From assembly GCF_901000735.1 (NCBI RefSeq), contig NC_081551.1:13275700-13339699 (forward strand): 64,000 bases of DNA, written 5' to 3'. Below are positions 11,521 to 22,964 of this stretch, one piece after another (the stretch's first letter is position 1; every line of letters begins with the position of its first letter). The notes beneath the pieces are model-generated. The model was given only the letters and a program-made list of their open reading frames with translations. It made no database searches and was not told where the DNA came from. The stretch is from Corylus avellana (taxonomy: Eukaryota > Streptophyta > Magnoliopsida > Fagales > Betulaceae). A program made the position numbers and the translations under genes.

Positions 11521-12226
11521 TGCAAAAACGCTTAGTAGGTAAATATCACACAATATACGGAATTAACTGATATTTAACAAAAAGCAAACAATCACGAAAA
11601 TAAGCAAAATCAAACACAAGGATTTTGATGACAAAAATGAAACCTTTTAGAAAGCGTTCTAAAAGTAAAACCTCTCCGGGATAGCCAAATCCAGGAAATC
11701 ACTATTAGAAAGATGTTCAGAGATTACAGATACTAGGAACACTTACAACCCTATGCAAGTCCTTGACTCTGAAAGATTGACAAGCCTCCAACTCGTCTTC
11801 TTGCTCACAATCTTCTTCAACGTGATTCTCCTTTACCGGACTCTTCCGATAAACTTCTCAATGAAACAATCAAACTAACATAATCCTCTAAGAGGAACAA
11901 TTAGGCGCGCAACATATGATCACTCAAGCACAACCTCTCACAAACTCAAGCATAGAATCTCATACTCCTCTATCTCTGTAAAGATGTATATATATGAGCA
12001 CATGAAACCCTAGGCATGTCACACACGATTAAAACATAATCAAATACGTGGCGTCCAGACGGGGGAAGTGCCCATCTGAACGGCGACGTACGAGTCTGGA
12101 CAGCCACTGTGTTGGAGTCTCGGGTTTCCACGCCCGGATGGGCTATCTTCCCATCCAGACGGCCTTGCCTTGTGGATGAGTCTAGGTGCTTTAGAACTTC
12201 CATTTTGATCACCAAATTAGCCAACA
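11521..12226 (-). repeat. 5' LTR of copia G (copy 1)
   Basis: 706 bp; on the minus strand it starts TGTTGGCTAATTTGG and ends GCGTTTTTGCA. It matches the LTR at 48178-48903 along its length. The U3 part holds GC-rich inverted-type blocks (CCAGACGGGGGAAGTGCCC, GTCTGGACAGCC) and the transcribed part has the phrase GATTTCCTGGATTTGGCTA shared with LTR E, pointing to one SIRE-like clade. The outer flank CTAGA does not match the outer flank of the LTR at 48178 (GTGGT). Confidence 0.88.
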
Positions 12227-12825
12227 CTAGAACTAAGAGCGGCAATATTTGATGACCGCAAGCAAATCTTCGTCCTTTCCATATTTTCAATGTCAATGCT
12301 ATCGCAAGGTGACAGCAACCAAATCTTCGTCCTTTCCATAAGCTTACATGTGCATTATGCAGCCGCTACTCTTTGAATCATCCAATCTGTTTGAGTCTCT
12401 AAATCTTCAGATGAGGTACAGTAAACGTCTCTTCTTTTGTACCAATTTTCTGATGTTGGTGACGTTGTCACTATAGATCCCAAATTTTGTGTTGAAAGCC
12501 TACGACGTTCCATTGGGGCTTCCCACTGAATGCTGCGTGCAACAGAACCTTTCCCAGATCATGGATAAGTACATGTAGTGAGGTGAAGGCTAACAAAACT
12601 CTAATTGACGACATGGGCTACCAAAGGTTTCTATTTATTTATTTATTTTTTTTTTAAGGCAGTGTCCATGAGACGATGACTAGAGTCCTAGACCAAGAAT
12701 ACCAAATGAGCCAGATGCAAAATAACAACCGGCCGACAATCGATTACAAAACGGAAGGAAGAGGGGATGTTATGGGTATTATGGACCTCTCACCCAAAAT
12801 AAAATGAGCAGGAGAAAGAAAAAAA

Positions 12826-12863
<38 letters not shown>

Positions 12864-12950
12864 TTCCACAGGAGCCAATAATGATGAACCATGAAGAAAA
12901 TAAGAAATGAAATAAAATAAATGTGGTTTGGTATATGAAATAAACAAATT
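12227..12950. other. Unassigned sequence
   Basis: No gene is supported. An imperfect repeat of AAATCTTCGTCCTTTCCATA occurs twice (about 12266 and 12321). The stretch 12360-12620 has more balanced composition than its surroundings and could be old exon or element sequence, but no reading frame is convincing. A (TA)n run lies near 12833-12860. Confidence 0.4.
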
Positions 12951-12954
12951 TAGA

Positions 12955-13160
12955 GAATGTTTAGGATTGTGTTTGTAAATAAAGCTTTTAAAGTCAAAAC
13001 GAGCTTTTTAGCAAAACTTTTATTTTTAAACTTTTGTCAAAAGTGTTTTTTTCAAATTTTATGGTAAAAATTCAAATAAGTATTTTTGAAATATTTTACT
13101 AAACATGCCAACTTTTTGTTTAAGCTCCCTAACCCAATCTCAAACAGATTTTTAGTAATA
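12955..13160. mobile_element. Probable Tourist-like MITE, degraded
   Basis: The ends form an imperfect inverted repeat: left ATGTTTAGGATTGTGTTTG, right (reverse complement) CTGTTTGAGATTGGGTT. The inside is AT-rich with many AAAAGC/TTTTG runs and no coding capacity, like the clearer element at 34656-34890. The target duplication is not clean. Confidence 0.5.
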
Positions 13161-13484
13161 ATCAGTAATATTAGTGAAAACTTAAATTATTTTTATCATG
13201 TTATGTATATCTTGTTCGTATGGAAAATGTACGAAACGCTGTTGGGCTCTTCGACCGATCTTTGGACTTGGAGTGTATGTAGACAACTAAACTGCACTAG
13301 TTTCTTGCCTCTAAAAGCCCTACACCTCTGCTCTTTCTTTTCTATGAAGAAATTTTGTATGAACAAATAAAATGAAGACAATTTTTTTTTAACCAGCACG
13401 TAGCTAAAGAATTATATTAAGGCGGCCTTAAAACTTGAACCTTTCCAGTGTTATGCCAGTAAACCAACCCTAATTAAGGTAAAA

Positions 13485-13925
13485 TATGAGGGCAATAGTT
13501 CGGACCAACCTCTAACGTGAAATAGGCACAAGAAAAGAGCAATTAATGGTTTGGACCATGCAATTACCTACATTTGAGGCAAAATAGGCACAGGAAAACT
13601 ACCTACAAATGAAAGTCAACCCTTTAGGCGAAATAGGCACAAGAAAGAGCCATAAAGCAATAGTTCGGTTACAAATGAAAATCAACCCCATAGGTGAAAA
13701 ATAGGCGCAAGAAGTTGGGATCAACCTACAAATGAAAACTACCCCTTAAACGAAATGGGCACAAGAAAAGAGCATTGGTTTCGGACTATGCAATTACCTA
13801 CAAATGAAAACAAACCCTTTAGGCCAAATAGACACAAGAAAAGAGCAATACAGCAATTAATACCTCGAACCAAGTTGCAAATGAAAATCAACCCCTTAGG
13901 TGAAATAGGCACAAGGGAAAACAAC
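13485..13925. repeat. Minisatellite, about 60-75 bp degenerate unit
   Basis: Six or seven copies of a unit containing CTACAAATGAAAATCAACC, then CCTTAGGCGAAATAGGCAC and AAGAAAAGAGCAATA. Unit length varies through internal deletions. The minus-strand frame through it is repetitive (FLVPISPKG-like) and is not regarded as a gene. A (TTA)n run follows it near 13930-13953. Confidence 0.8.
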
Positions 13926-13929
13926 TCAT

Positions 13930-14655
13930 AATTATTATTATTATTATTATTAAGAGATCACTAACACTGGGAAAAAGAAACCTGTTTATGGAGTACGGAT
14001 GTGTTTTATACAACATATCATTCAATGAATCTCAAGGAGTCGAAAAATAATAAAAATAGGTAAGAAAAAAGATAATAAGACAAATAAAATCATACAAACA
14101 CAAAGCTTACGGAGAACTTGAAAATCAAGAACTTGAATTATATAAAAATTTCAGATTATTTTTGTCTTTTTTCTAGTTTTACCGAAGATATTGACAATTT
14201 TTTAGTAATTTGTAACAGTATTTACACTTTTCCCGAAAAAAACGACATATCAAGAAGCACAAGGTTGATATGAGATCGACCACTCAAACTTTAAATATTT
14301 CTACAGCGTGATCGAGGGTGGTCCTTTGGGCTGCTAAGAAATTTGTTTATGATGAAGGCGGCAATAAAAAGTTGGTTGGAATTTAGAAGCTTACGTTTGC
14401 CTAGGCACTACGTCGTCGTCGTATGGCTTAAAAATTTTAACTTTAAATCTAAACCATTGTTATTTCATTTTCTTTTACGGTATAGAACCCGGATCGTTTT
14501 TGTAGAAGGAAACGCAAATGTAAACTTACAAATTAAATGCCAGTGGATGGACACCAAAATCACTAGCGGAACATCAAGAGAACAAGAATGCATAGGGACC
14601 TCTTATTGAATTATGAAATTAAATAGAACGAAGCTGCATTAACACAAAATATATA
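13930..14655. other. Unassigned AT-rich sequence
   Basis: No element boundary or gene is seen. A plus-strand frame at 14343-14609 shows no recognisable domain and is left out. A trinucleotide GTCGTCGTC lies near 14411. Confidence 0.4.
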
Positions 14656-15130
14656 GGGAAACGTCTATATACCTCCCTCAACTTACTACTCAATTGATAA
14701 TGTCTTCTCTAAACTACCAAAAAAATTGACAATGTTCTCCATAAGGCTAACAAAAAGACAAAAATGACCCTAAAAAAACCAAATTTTTAAAAAATAAAAT
14801 TTATACTCCCATTTTTAATTTTTCTTTTAAAAATTTTAGTTTTAGTTTTTTTTTTTTTTTTTAATTTTTAATTTATTAAGGTATTTTGGTCATTAGGGGG
14901 GATATTGACAATTTTTTATAGGGACATTGTTATAATTGAAAATTTAGGGGGACATTGTTAATTTTTTTTTTTTTTTTTTTGATATGTTCACACAAGGGAA
15001 GGAGGAGGGGGATTTTAACTAGTGACCTTTGCTTCATGAAGCATGGTTCACAGCCGATTGAGCTACCCATTAGGAACATGAGGCATTGTTAATTGAGTGG
15101 TAGTTTGAAAGGGGTATGTAGACTTTCCTC
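14656..15130. mobile_element. MITE K with about 45-bp terminal inverted repeats
   Basis: Left end GGGAAACGTCTATATACC then TCCCTCAACTTACTACTC; the reverse complement of the right end reads GAGGAAAGTCTACATACC then CCTTTCAAACTACCACTC, so the arms match over about 45 bp. It lacks coding sequence. Tentative target duplication is a TATA-type sequence. Class (Mutator-like or other) cannot be set. It is interrupted by a SINE. Confidence 0.7.
14964..15083 (-). mobile_element. tRNA-derived SINE inside MITE K
   Basis: On the minus strand there is an A-box-like TAGCTCAATCGG (15054-15065), a B-box-like AGTTAAAATCC (15010-15020) and a terminal poly(A) (poly(T) on plus at about 14962-14980). The body is about 120 bp. 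A direct repeat CATTGTTAATT flanks it at 14953-14963 and 15084-15094, the target duplication expected of LINE-mobilised insertion. A real tRNA gene is excluded because there is no cloverleaf with paired acceptor ends. Confidence 0.75.
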
Positions 15131-15172
15131 TATATTTAATTCAGCCAGAATATCCAACCCCTCTGTTTGTTT

Positions 15173-15210
<38 letters not shown>

Positions 15211-17319
15211 AACTTTTACTAATTGTATTTAATTTTTATTATCAGTGACGCATGTCACAATATGCCTTGGGGGTGGTTGGCCACCCCCAAACTGGCCATG
15301 GGGATGGCTCTAGCTACCCTTTTTTTTTAGTCTTTACGTTATTAGTATTTTTTTATTTATCTCCCTCCCCCCTCCTTTCTACTCCCTTCTTCCTTCCTCC
15401 CCCTCCCCTTGCCTCTTTGGAGGTCTTTCTATCCGCCTCTTTTTAGGCCCTACTTTGCGTCATCAGAAGCGTTATTCGCCTCTTTTGAGGCCCTATCCCA
15501 CAAATCAAATCTCTCACCATAGTCAACACCGGTTTTCCACCATCTTTATTGTGTCTCTCGTCGAATCTGTCAAGTTTTTGCAGCTTGAAATCTTTCAATG
15601 ATAGATCTATTTTCCTATGTCAGACCCAACATGACACACGCCTCCCCACCAACCACCACATGCCTTGCCGTCCGCCGATGTTTTCTATTCTGTGGGTTTT
15701 GTTTCTGTTTTATTTTCTCATGTATTTTTTTCTCTTTCTTTGTGTTTCATTTTTTTGGTTTGTTTGACTTCTCTCTAGATTTGATTTCATTAGCGATCTA
15801 TGCGGTGAAGGTTTAGTCATTTTCTATGGTTTTGTTTATACGAATCCTTAAGAGTAACGGCATTGGGTTTTTTGTCTGTCTTTTGTTTTCTTCTAGTTCT
15901 TTTCTAGGAGTAAATCATTGATCAATGCGAAAGAGTTTTTAGGCATATAGAAGAATTGTCACTATGGTAGAGATAGTAAAGGGGATTGCATTTGGAAATG
16001 CACTTGAAGCGGAGATGAAAACGCCTAAAAATCAATGACCGGGCATCAACTAGAGACGTGATTCGCCAAAATTTGTTGCAAATCCATAACTGATGGGGAC
16101 AGATATTCAAAGATATTTTTTTCTTGTAATAGTTCGAGAGGCTATTGTGTGTCTCAGGTAGTGTTTACATTGTGGAGGTTCCAAATTGTATCTTTGGCAC
16201 AATACTGAGGGAGCATTTTTCCCTATTTGATTGTTATATCAATGAAGAGATATCGTTCAAAAAAGTTATTAATTCTTTTATATTTTTAAAATTTTTAATT
16301 TTACTCATTGCCACATGTCAGTTTATTATTTGGTTGACGTGGACTTTTGTCAATTTTTTTAATAGAAGTTGGACGGGAGTACTAACTTTATTTTAATCAA
16401 TAAGCAAAATACTATATGCGATATAAAATAAAACCTAGGTAGGAAAAAATAAAGTAGTTAAACCACATGAGTTAAAGGGTGTTTAACCCTAAGTTAAATC
16501 ACATTTTTTGAATAACTAGAGTAAATCTAAGAAATTATAGCATAGATAAATCTCCAAATGTCGAATTAAAAAACGAGTCATCAAAATAAATTACAAGATT
16601 ATAAACCAAATCTTACTGTCTCAAAATATTATCAAAGCCTACCCTTAACAAGATAAAGTATGTAAATAATCTTAATCACGCCTTGGCAAGTAGCTTCGTC
16701 AGCATCCCACATGTACTTGATCCACATTGGGTCTAATTCCTAAAAAATGATTAGATCAAGTCCTTCAAAACAATCAAATGCTTTTCGGGATCAATCTTCA
16801 GCTACCTATAATCAACACATGTTCCTAAGTGTAAGTCCACGACTTAGTGAGTATAAATGTAAATGAAGTACACGTTATTACTTGGTGAACTCAGTTATTT
16901 ATAGATTACATGCAACAGTACGAGGTTACAATTTTTTTTTTTTTCTTTTGAGAAAATGAGATCACAATTTTTGATAATATTGTCATGAGTGCAAAATAGA
17001 TATAATACATGTTGTAACAAGAGAATCATGTCATAGTTCAACTCTTTATGGTTTATTCAAGCCCTTAACCCCTTCTTGGTAGGGTTGGCGTTGTTCCGAA
17101 GAACCTGTAATATAATATCAGTGCCCCAAATACCATACGCATATCATCTACTCATGAGCAGCTCAACTGAGTATGACCTTGGTGGCCCATGCTACTAATG
17201 ACGCCTGCCTATAGTAACCACCACTCAAACATAGTTGCTCCGATTACAAAACAACTATTGGATCCAAGGCCAAACAAAAACAATAAACATATTTTGACCA
17301 TAGGGCTAACTATTATAAT
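15131..17319. other. Unassigned sequence with (AT)n and hairpins
   Basis: A (TA)n run lies at about 15175-15206. A perfect palindrome TGGGGGTGG-TT-GGCCACCCCCA is near 15268-15291 and resembles the core of MITE L. A pyrimidine-rich stretch is at 15360-15420. The part 15900-16260 looks like the end of a transcript followed by a short A run, possibly LINE-derived, without a recognisable domain. The part 16400-17319 is featureless, with weak resemblance to gypsy LTR text near 17140-17240 (CAACTGAGTATGACC). Confidence 0.4.
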
Positions 17320-18558
17320 TTTAGTAGGGTATAATGTTTTGCAAGTACGAGGTCAAATCCACAGAGAATTGTGTTTTTGAAAAAGCAATTTATATCTAAA
17401 CTAATTAAATCCTAACCTAGTTCCAAAAGGGTTTTGAATTTTGAGTTTTGAAAATTAAAAGATGAAACGTAAACTAAGTCAAATAAACTAAGAGATAAAA
17501 TACTAAGATTTGGGAATTCATACTCACCGAATCATAACAACATACTTCCATGTTTATCAATATTAATCTGAAATTCTCACAATTAAAATCTTAGATATGT
17601 TTTACTATGCTTCAAACAATTAATCAAAACCATTCATGTATCCATTCATTGAACAAATCACAAGAGGAATCCAATATCAATTAAATCATCAAATGTATCA
17701 GTAAATCACAAAAGATATCTAAGAATTATTTCAAATCATCAAGTGTATCCTTAAATCACAAAAGATATCCAAGAATCATTCAATCCAATTGAAAAGAAGT
17801 AAAACATTTGAAATATAAAACTCAATAAAATCGGATAAATAAAGACTTACATAAAAATGATGTCGTTCTTCATCGGTGAGGCTTCATCCCCAACCTTCGT
17901 TGGAAATTTAGTGCCACATAAAAATAAAATCTAAACTAAAGAGAAAAACTGTAGAATTTTGCTCTCTGGACTTGTGTGTCTTTTCTTGAATGCAAAGAGG
18001 TTTATTTATAGGCTTAGGGAAGTCCTAGAAGCCCTATTAAGCATAGATAATTTGGAGCTCGGTCTCCCAGTCAAAATAGAAGTCTGAAATTGGAATAGGA
18101 TTCGTCCAAATTTGTGTTCTTTTATTACGGGGCGATTTTGACATAGTAACCATTCGAATTAAGAAAATTCTATTTCAGAATGAACTGTATTATTTTGAGT
18201 TAGCTTTCCAATGCTTCTTGAATCATCTCAAGCCGATACTTTAGCAAAAAGTTATGGTAAAAATACTGATATATGTGTAGAATCTGAATTTGAATCAAAT
18301 CCAAAATTTTATCAAATCTGAAATTTAATCCAATTTAACCTTTTCTTGGATTTGGTTAAACTTAACCACATCATCTAGGTCTTCTCAAAGTGTACTTTCT
18401 TCCAAAATTTGCATTTTTTTCCTTTAAAGATGGAGTTTCTCTTTAACAACCTACAAAACACTAAAAACACAAAACTAACACATTAAATAATGACACAGGT
18501 AAATGATTATCTAATGTAAATAAAGGAGGTCCAAATATGCAATATTTGACACTTATCA
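17320..18558 (-). repeat. LTR of family C, outer end truncated
   Basis: It matches the complete C LTRs at 22965-24315 (opposite orientation) and 42576-43949 (same orientation) from about GCAAGTACGAGG (17341) to the terminal CACTTATCA at 18558. About 60 bp at the left end are missing or diverged and no target duplication is found. A TATA-like motif on the minus strand (CCTATAAATAAACC) lies near 18000-18014. Confidence 0.8.
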
Positions 18559-19101
18559 TATATATCTTACAAATCCCTGAGTCAACGCGCCAAAACAGAA
18601 AACTCCCTCAACTTTTTTTTTCGAATTTTTACTTTCTGGTCAATCCAAGAGGCAAATTAACCCTAACCTTACATTTTTCCCCAAATGTTTCATGCCCGTT
18701 AGTCCCAACTAAACGCACCGTTTTGCCATGCTAGCATATTAATTTTTTATTAATTTAATGTAAAAAATAAATCAAAAAAAAAAAAAAACCCCATAAGTGT
18801 TAGGGGTGGCTTTCCGGCCACCCTTAACCCCATTGGGGCCGGCTGCAAGCCATAGGGGTGGCTTTTTTTTTTTAGATTTAATTTTTAAATTAAATAATAA
18901 AAAGTTATTATGCTAACGTGGCAAAATGGTGCGTCCAGTTTGGGAATGATAGGTGTTAACCATATGGGGGAAAATCTAACTGTAGAGGTTAATTTGCCTT
19001 TTCGATTCATATAAGGAGTAAAAATTGAAAGAAAAAAAAAAAAAAAAAAGTTGAGAGTTTTCTGTTTTGGCGTGTTGACTCAGTTATTTATAAGATATAT
19101 A
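18559..19101. mobile_element. MITE L with about 52-bp terminal inverted repeats
   Basis: Left arm contains GAGTCAACGCGCCAAAACAG and AAAACTCCCTCAAC; the right arm, reversed, contains GAGTCAACACGCCAAAACAG and AAAACTCTCAAC. Both ends begin TATATATCTTA. Inside is a second hairpin-rich core (GGGGTGGC...GGCCACCC). No transposase. It directly abuts the end of the C LTR, so it may have inserted at the LTR edge. Confidence 0.8.
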
Positions 19102-19846
19102 CCCATTTTAGTATGCACATTGCTGTTATCTCGTATGTACCGATATACCATGTCATATGATGCAATTTCATTCTTTCTGTGTTTTACATTGATGCTTTTA
19201 CAAATCTCATAATTTCCATTAACTTGTTTAATTAGCATAAATTTTCACAATAATTGAAAATGTATTTAATGAGAGTTGTAAACATGCACGTTTGATATAT
19301 AAAATAATCAATGCTATGTAGAAAGATAGTAATAACAAGCATCCATGTAAGTTTTTACTCCCTTTGGTCATATGGGGCTTCCTGAAAATCCTCTTGAGGC
19401 TCCACAAACTCGAAATCTTAGAGAAAACCTATCATCAATTAATCCCAAGCTAAAACAATCCCTAAATCCTAATATGCTCAAAATAGACTATCAGCTTGAC
19501 CTTCAAATGTTCGGACTAGGGGTATCGAGCATTCAGCCACGATATCAAGCGTTCAATCAGGGAAGGTCAAATGTTTGGTGCTGGGCAAAAGACCCATTTC
19601 GAATCTACAACCAACAAAAAACCACTTCTAGCTAAGTCCTTAAGTCTTAACAAGATCACTAACAGAGTCCTAAGCCAAAATAACATTTATATGCAGAAAG
19701 GACTACTTCTAACATTATTAACATACTAAACTATTAGGACGTATTTGGCCTTATCCAATGAGCAAAACCTATGTTTGTAATTTCCATTCCTTTCCCATAT
19801 GTCAAGGTAGAGATTGGAGGTGTTTTAAGTTTTGTCATTAAATGGT
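19102..19846 (+). other. Unassigned; possible 3' interior of copia E
   Basis: No protein domain is seen. 19738-19830 resembles the beginning of LTR E (TTTGGCC..., TTTGTAATTTCCATTCC), suggesting an older partial LTR or a duplication next to the 3' LTR. The ATG at 19372 opens a frame without recognisable features. Confidence 0.4.
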
Positions 19847-19858
19847 CAAAGGGGGAGA

Positions 19859-21090
19859 TTGTTAGGTTTAGTTTGGCCTCATTAAATGATCAAAATATTT
19901 GTTTGTATTTTCCCATTCTTCCCCTAGTGTCGGGATGAAGATTGGATGTTTGTTAGAGTTCTTTGCCTTCCCCGTTGGATGGGGCATCAGAACGAGCTCG
20001 TGACAGCACTAAAGGACTGCTCTCTGGTTTCCCGTCAGGAACACCGTCCAAACGGGATGTGTAACGGGAAGTTTCGGTTTTCTCTTCAGAAGTCATGTTA
20101 GAACAGGACACGTAACGGGAGGCTATTGGTTCCTCGTCAGGAACCTCGTTAGAATGGGACAAGTGACGAGAGCATTTATCGTCAGGAAGTTCATCAAAAC
20201 GGGACAAGTGACGAGAGCATTTCTTGTCAGGAAGCTTGTTAGAATGGGACAGGTGACAAGAGCATTTCTCATCAAGAAGCTCGTCAGAACGAGACAAGTG
20301 ACTGCAGTAAAATTGAAGCCTCTTTTTCTCGTCAGGAACCCCGTTAGGATGGGACATGTAATGGGACCAAAGTTGGACTCCCTGGTTTCCCGTCAGTTGA
20401 TGCGTTATGACGAGCTCATGATGGGTATCTAGATATACTTTTTAACTCTTTGCATCCTAACGAGGATTAACACCCATTATGACGGGAATGGCTCAAAATA
20501 TTAGATTTTGGCCTTCCCGTCCTAACAGAAGAAAATCCCCGTTAAGACGGAAAGAAGTAAAGATGTAGATCTATAAATACCTATCTTATTTCTGTAGAAC
20601 TCTTTGAACCTCTCCATTTCCATTTACGCTCCTCTGAGCTTGGAGGCTGTCAATGAAGAAAGTGCTGCTACTATCCCTTATGGAGTGAAACCCTTCATTG
20701 TTTGTGTACCAAGTAAGGTTACCTAAAAAGCTTCGTATTTTCTCACCTGCTTGGTGTTTTTGTTTTTGCTATTTTCAAACCACACTATACATGTCACTCA
20801 ACCGCAAAGAAGTCTACTGAAAGGTTGATAAGGAGATGCGCTACATGAAAGTGGTCACGATGGAGACAAGCTAGGAGGTTTGTCGTTCTAAGTTTAAAGA
20901 TACTCAAGGGTATAGGTATGGTCTATTCTGTAACTGTGAATCTTCATATAATAATTTCCTGGGTTTGGCTACCCTAGAATGGTTTTTTCCTTGAGGTGCT
21001 CAAAGGGTTTTCTACTTCGGTAACAAAATCTTGTGTTGTGGTTGTGTGATTGTTCTTTATTTTTGTGTTGGTTTATTTTTACGCATAGCA
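19859..21090 (+). repeat. LTR of copia element E (SIRE-like)
   Basis: A polypurine tract CAAAGGGGGAGAT precedes TGTTAGGTTTAG at 19859, the pattern of a copia 3' LTR. A TATA-like CTATAAATACC lies at about 20569-20580. Downstream, TTTCCTGGGTTTGGCTACCC and CTACTTCGGTAAC are typical transcribed-region phrases shared with LTR G. The right end is uncertain; ACGCATAGCA at 21081-21090 is a reasonable TG...CA end. No matching second LTR is in the window. Confidence 0.65.
19970..20420. repeat. Minisatellite of about 57 bp in LTR E
   Basis: About seven degenerate units carry CCTCGTTAGAATGGGACAAG then TGACGAGAGCATTTCTCGTC. It lies upstream of the TATA-like box, in the U3 part of the LTR. Both strands stay open through it (a 19-residue repeat with CSRHLSHSNELPDEK on minus, GQVTRAFLVRKLVRM on plus), a by-product of the period being divisible by three; no gene is called. 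Confidence 0.8.
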
Positions 21091-22236
21091 TTTTATTTTC
21101 CTTATATAAATTGCTTATGCGTTTGATTTTGGGGGTAGAACATGATCCTCGTTGTTTTTTCCATTGATATCATAGCGGGTTCACTCTGTTTAGAATAACA
21201 TCTTAAGTGTGTTCAATGACCCACACTGTTTTGGGACGATCTACCTCTGTTCCAAGTGCTCTTTCCATTTTCATTGGAAGTGATTTTGCACTTTGGAAGG
21301 TTTGTTTAAGAGCCATGTTTATGAGTTTTATTTTGTCATTTTTGTTTAGCGTGACTAGAAGGTTTGTTGCCTATCTTATTGCATTCTAGTGCATGTTTTT
21401 TTTTTAGTGTCCTATTTTTATGGATTTCTCAGTTGTTGGGTTTTTAAGTTTTTTTTTTTTTTCTTTTTTTTTTTTGTGTGCCTTTCCTTGGGAGTGCTCT
21501 CTCCCTAGATCTTGTTTAGTGCATTCTTCAAATACTTATTGCGCTCTTTATGAATCTCACATTATTACTAACTTGTGTTATGCTGGTTATTGAAATTGTC
21601 TTATATGATGGTTTGAGAGTTTGTGTGTGTGCTTTGAAGCTTATGTTCATTCTAAGCCATGTCATATTTATGCACACTATTTTCACAAGTTTTTAAGGAT
21701 CACATCTGTTAGTTTGGGCAAAAACTCTTATGAGTATTTTTTGTTTTCCCTGTGTAAATTGACCTCACAAGTCAACCTTAAAACTGAATTGTTCATGGCA
21801 TCACCTCTTTCAAAGACAAGCAAAATATGATCAAAGATCAAATGTTTAACAAAATTGTGACTAAACATAGTCTTATAAATTTGTTTTTGAAATCCTTATA
21901 GAAAGAATTGGTGTCATAATCATTGCGGAAAAAAGGTGAAACACCCACGGGATTTAATTTCTATAAATTCTCTTGGACAATTGAAGAGGAATGGGTGCAT
22001 GAATTTTTATTAAAGTTTAGGAAAAAGGGTTTGACTTTTGAATTAAGGGTCGCCATTTTTCTTATGAGATGACATTGCTCCATGCCTTGTCCCTTCTCTC
22101 ATGAAATGGTTCACACACTTCACAATGACATGTTTTAGCATGTTCATTTGCATCATTTTCATAAGCATTTTTTTTTTTTTTTAATGAACCATCATGTTTG
22201 TTCATACTTGGATTAAACTGAAGAACATGTTAGTTT
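21091..22236. other. Unassigned T-rich sequence flanking element D
   Basis: Contains long T runs (about 21448-21475, 22171-22182). It is continuous with 29112-29419 and 31546-32259 once elements D and F1 are removed, so these pieces are one older sequence. Several short frames are open, none with a recognisable domain. Confidence 0.4.
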
Positions 22237-22964
22237 TTGATTGTTGTACTAAATACTACCTAAATTAATAGATAATATTTAGTACGTTTTACTTGCAAGT
22301 ACACAAGATCAAACGATAGTATATTGCAACAAGTATGAGATCGATCCCATGAAGATTGTTGATTTTGTTTTAAAAGTAATTAAAAATATCAAATTATCAC
22401 TAAATTGATATTGTGAAAAAGAAATAAAAATATATAAAGATAAATGAAAAACTAAAGGTAGGGCTTTGACATCCACCACTAATCATACTTAGATAATATA
22501 ATAATATGCCAATGATCCAATCATATTGTGAATACTTAATGTTTGTCAACCTAAGGGTATGAGTGTCTACTCCTTAAGCTATTGATTTCCCTAATCAACG
22601 AATTAGGCATGGGTGTCTACTTTAATTATTTTATTTTTTAAATGATTTATCATGGGTGTCTACTAAGTTGTTTTTTAAGAAAGCATAAATCTGTGGAAAT
22701 TGACAAACACATGATGCCTAGGGCATGGGTGTCTACTCCCGGTTTCCCATGTTGATTAACCCAAGAACCCAGTATGGATTTCTTTTGTTACTCTTATTAA
22801 ACCTAGGACTCGATCATCCAAATTGATTTAATTAACTAGTTCATACCACATGCATATGTTGATCAAACAAATACATATGAGGAATTCAATAAAACAGGAT
22901 TTAATCAAGTTAAGCAACACAATATGATTATCACAAAGGCGCTAATATCGAAATATTAAATAAG

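Larger units (their letters stand above)
9307..12226 (-). mobile_element. Copia element G, copy 1 (SIRE-like), 5' half
   Basis: On the minus strand the order is LTR (11521-12226), initiator-Met primer site, gag remnants, and then (below 9671) noncoding sequence with a pyrimidine-rich CTCCCCCTC tract. No pol is seen: gag is followed directly by 3'-like sequence, so the element lost its enzymes or belongs to a gag-only form. Its other LTR is not in this part of the window; repeat I and element J interrupt or abut its 3' side. Confidence 0.7.

Noticed and set aside
13485..13925. CRISPR-like regularly spaced repeat
   Set aside because: Units are adjacent, degenerate and variable in length, with no unique spacers or cas genes; a plant minisatellite explains it.
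15010..15065. tRNA gene on the minus strand
   Set aside because: A and B boxes are present but no cloverleaf or acceptor stem; poly(A) and target duplication make it a SINE.
15900..16260. LINE 3' end with short A run
   Set aside because: No RNase H or RT codons and no target duplication were found; left as unassigned.
19953..20432. Repetitive protein with a 19-residue period on each strand
   Set aside because: Lies in a minisatellite upstream of an LTR TATA box; no start context or homologue is recognisable.
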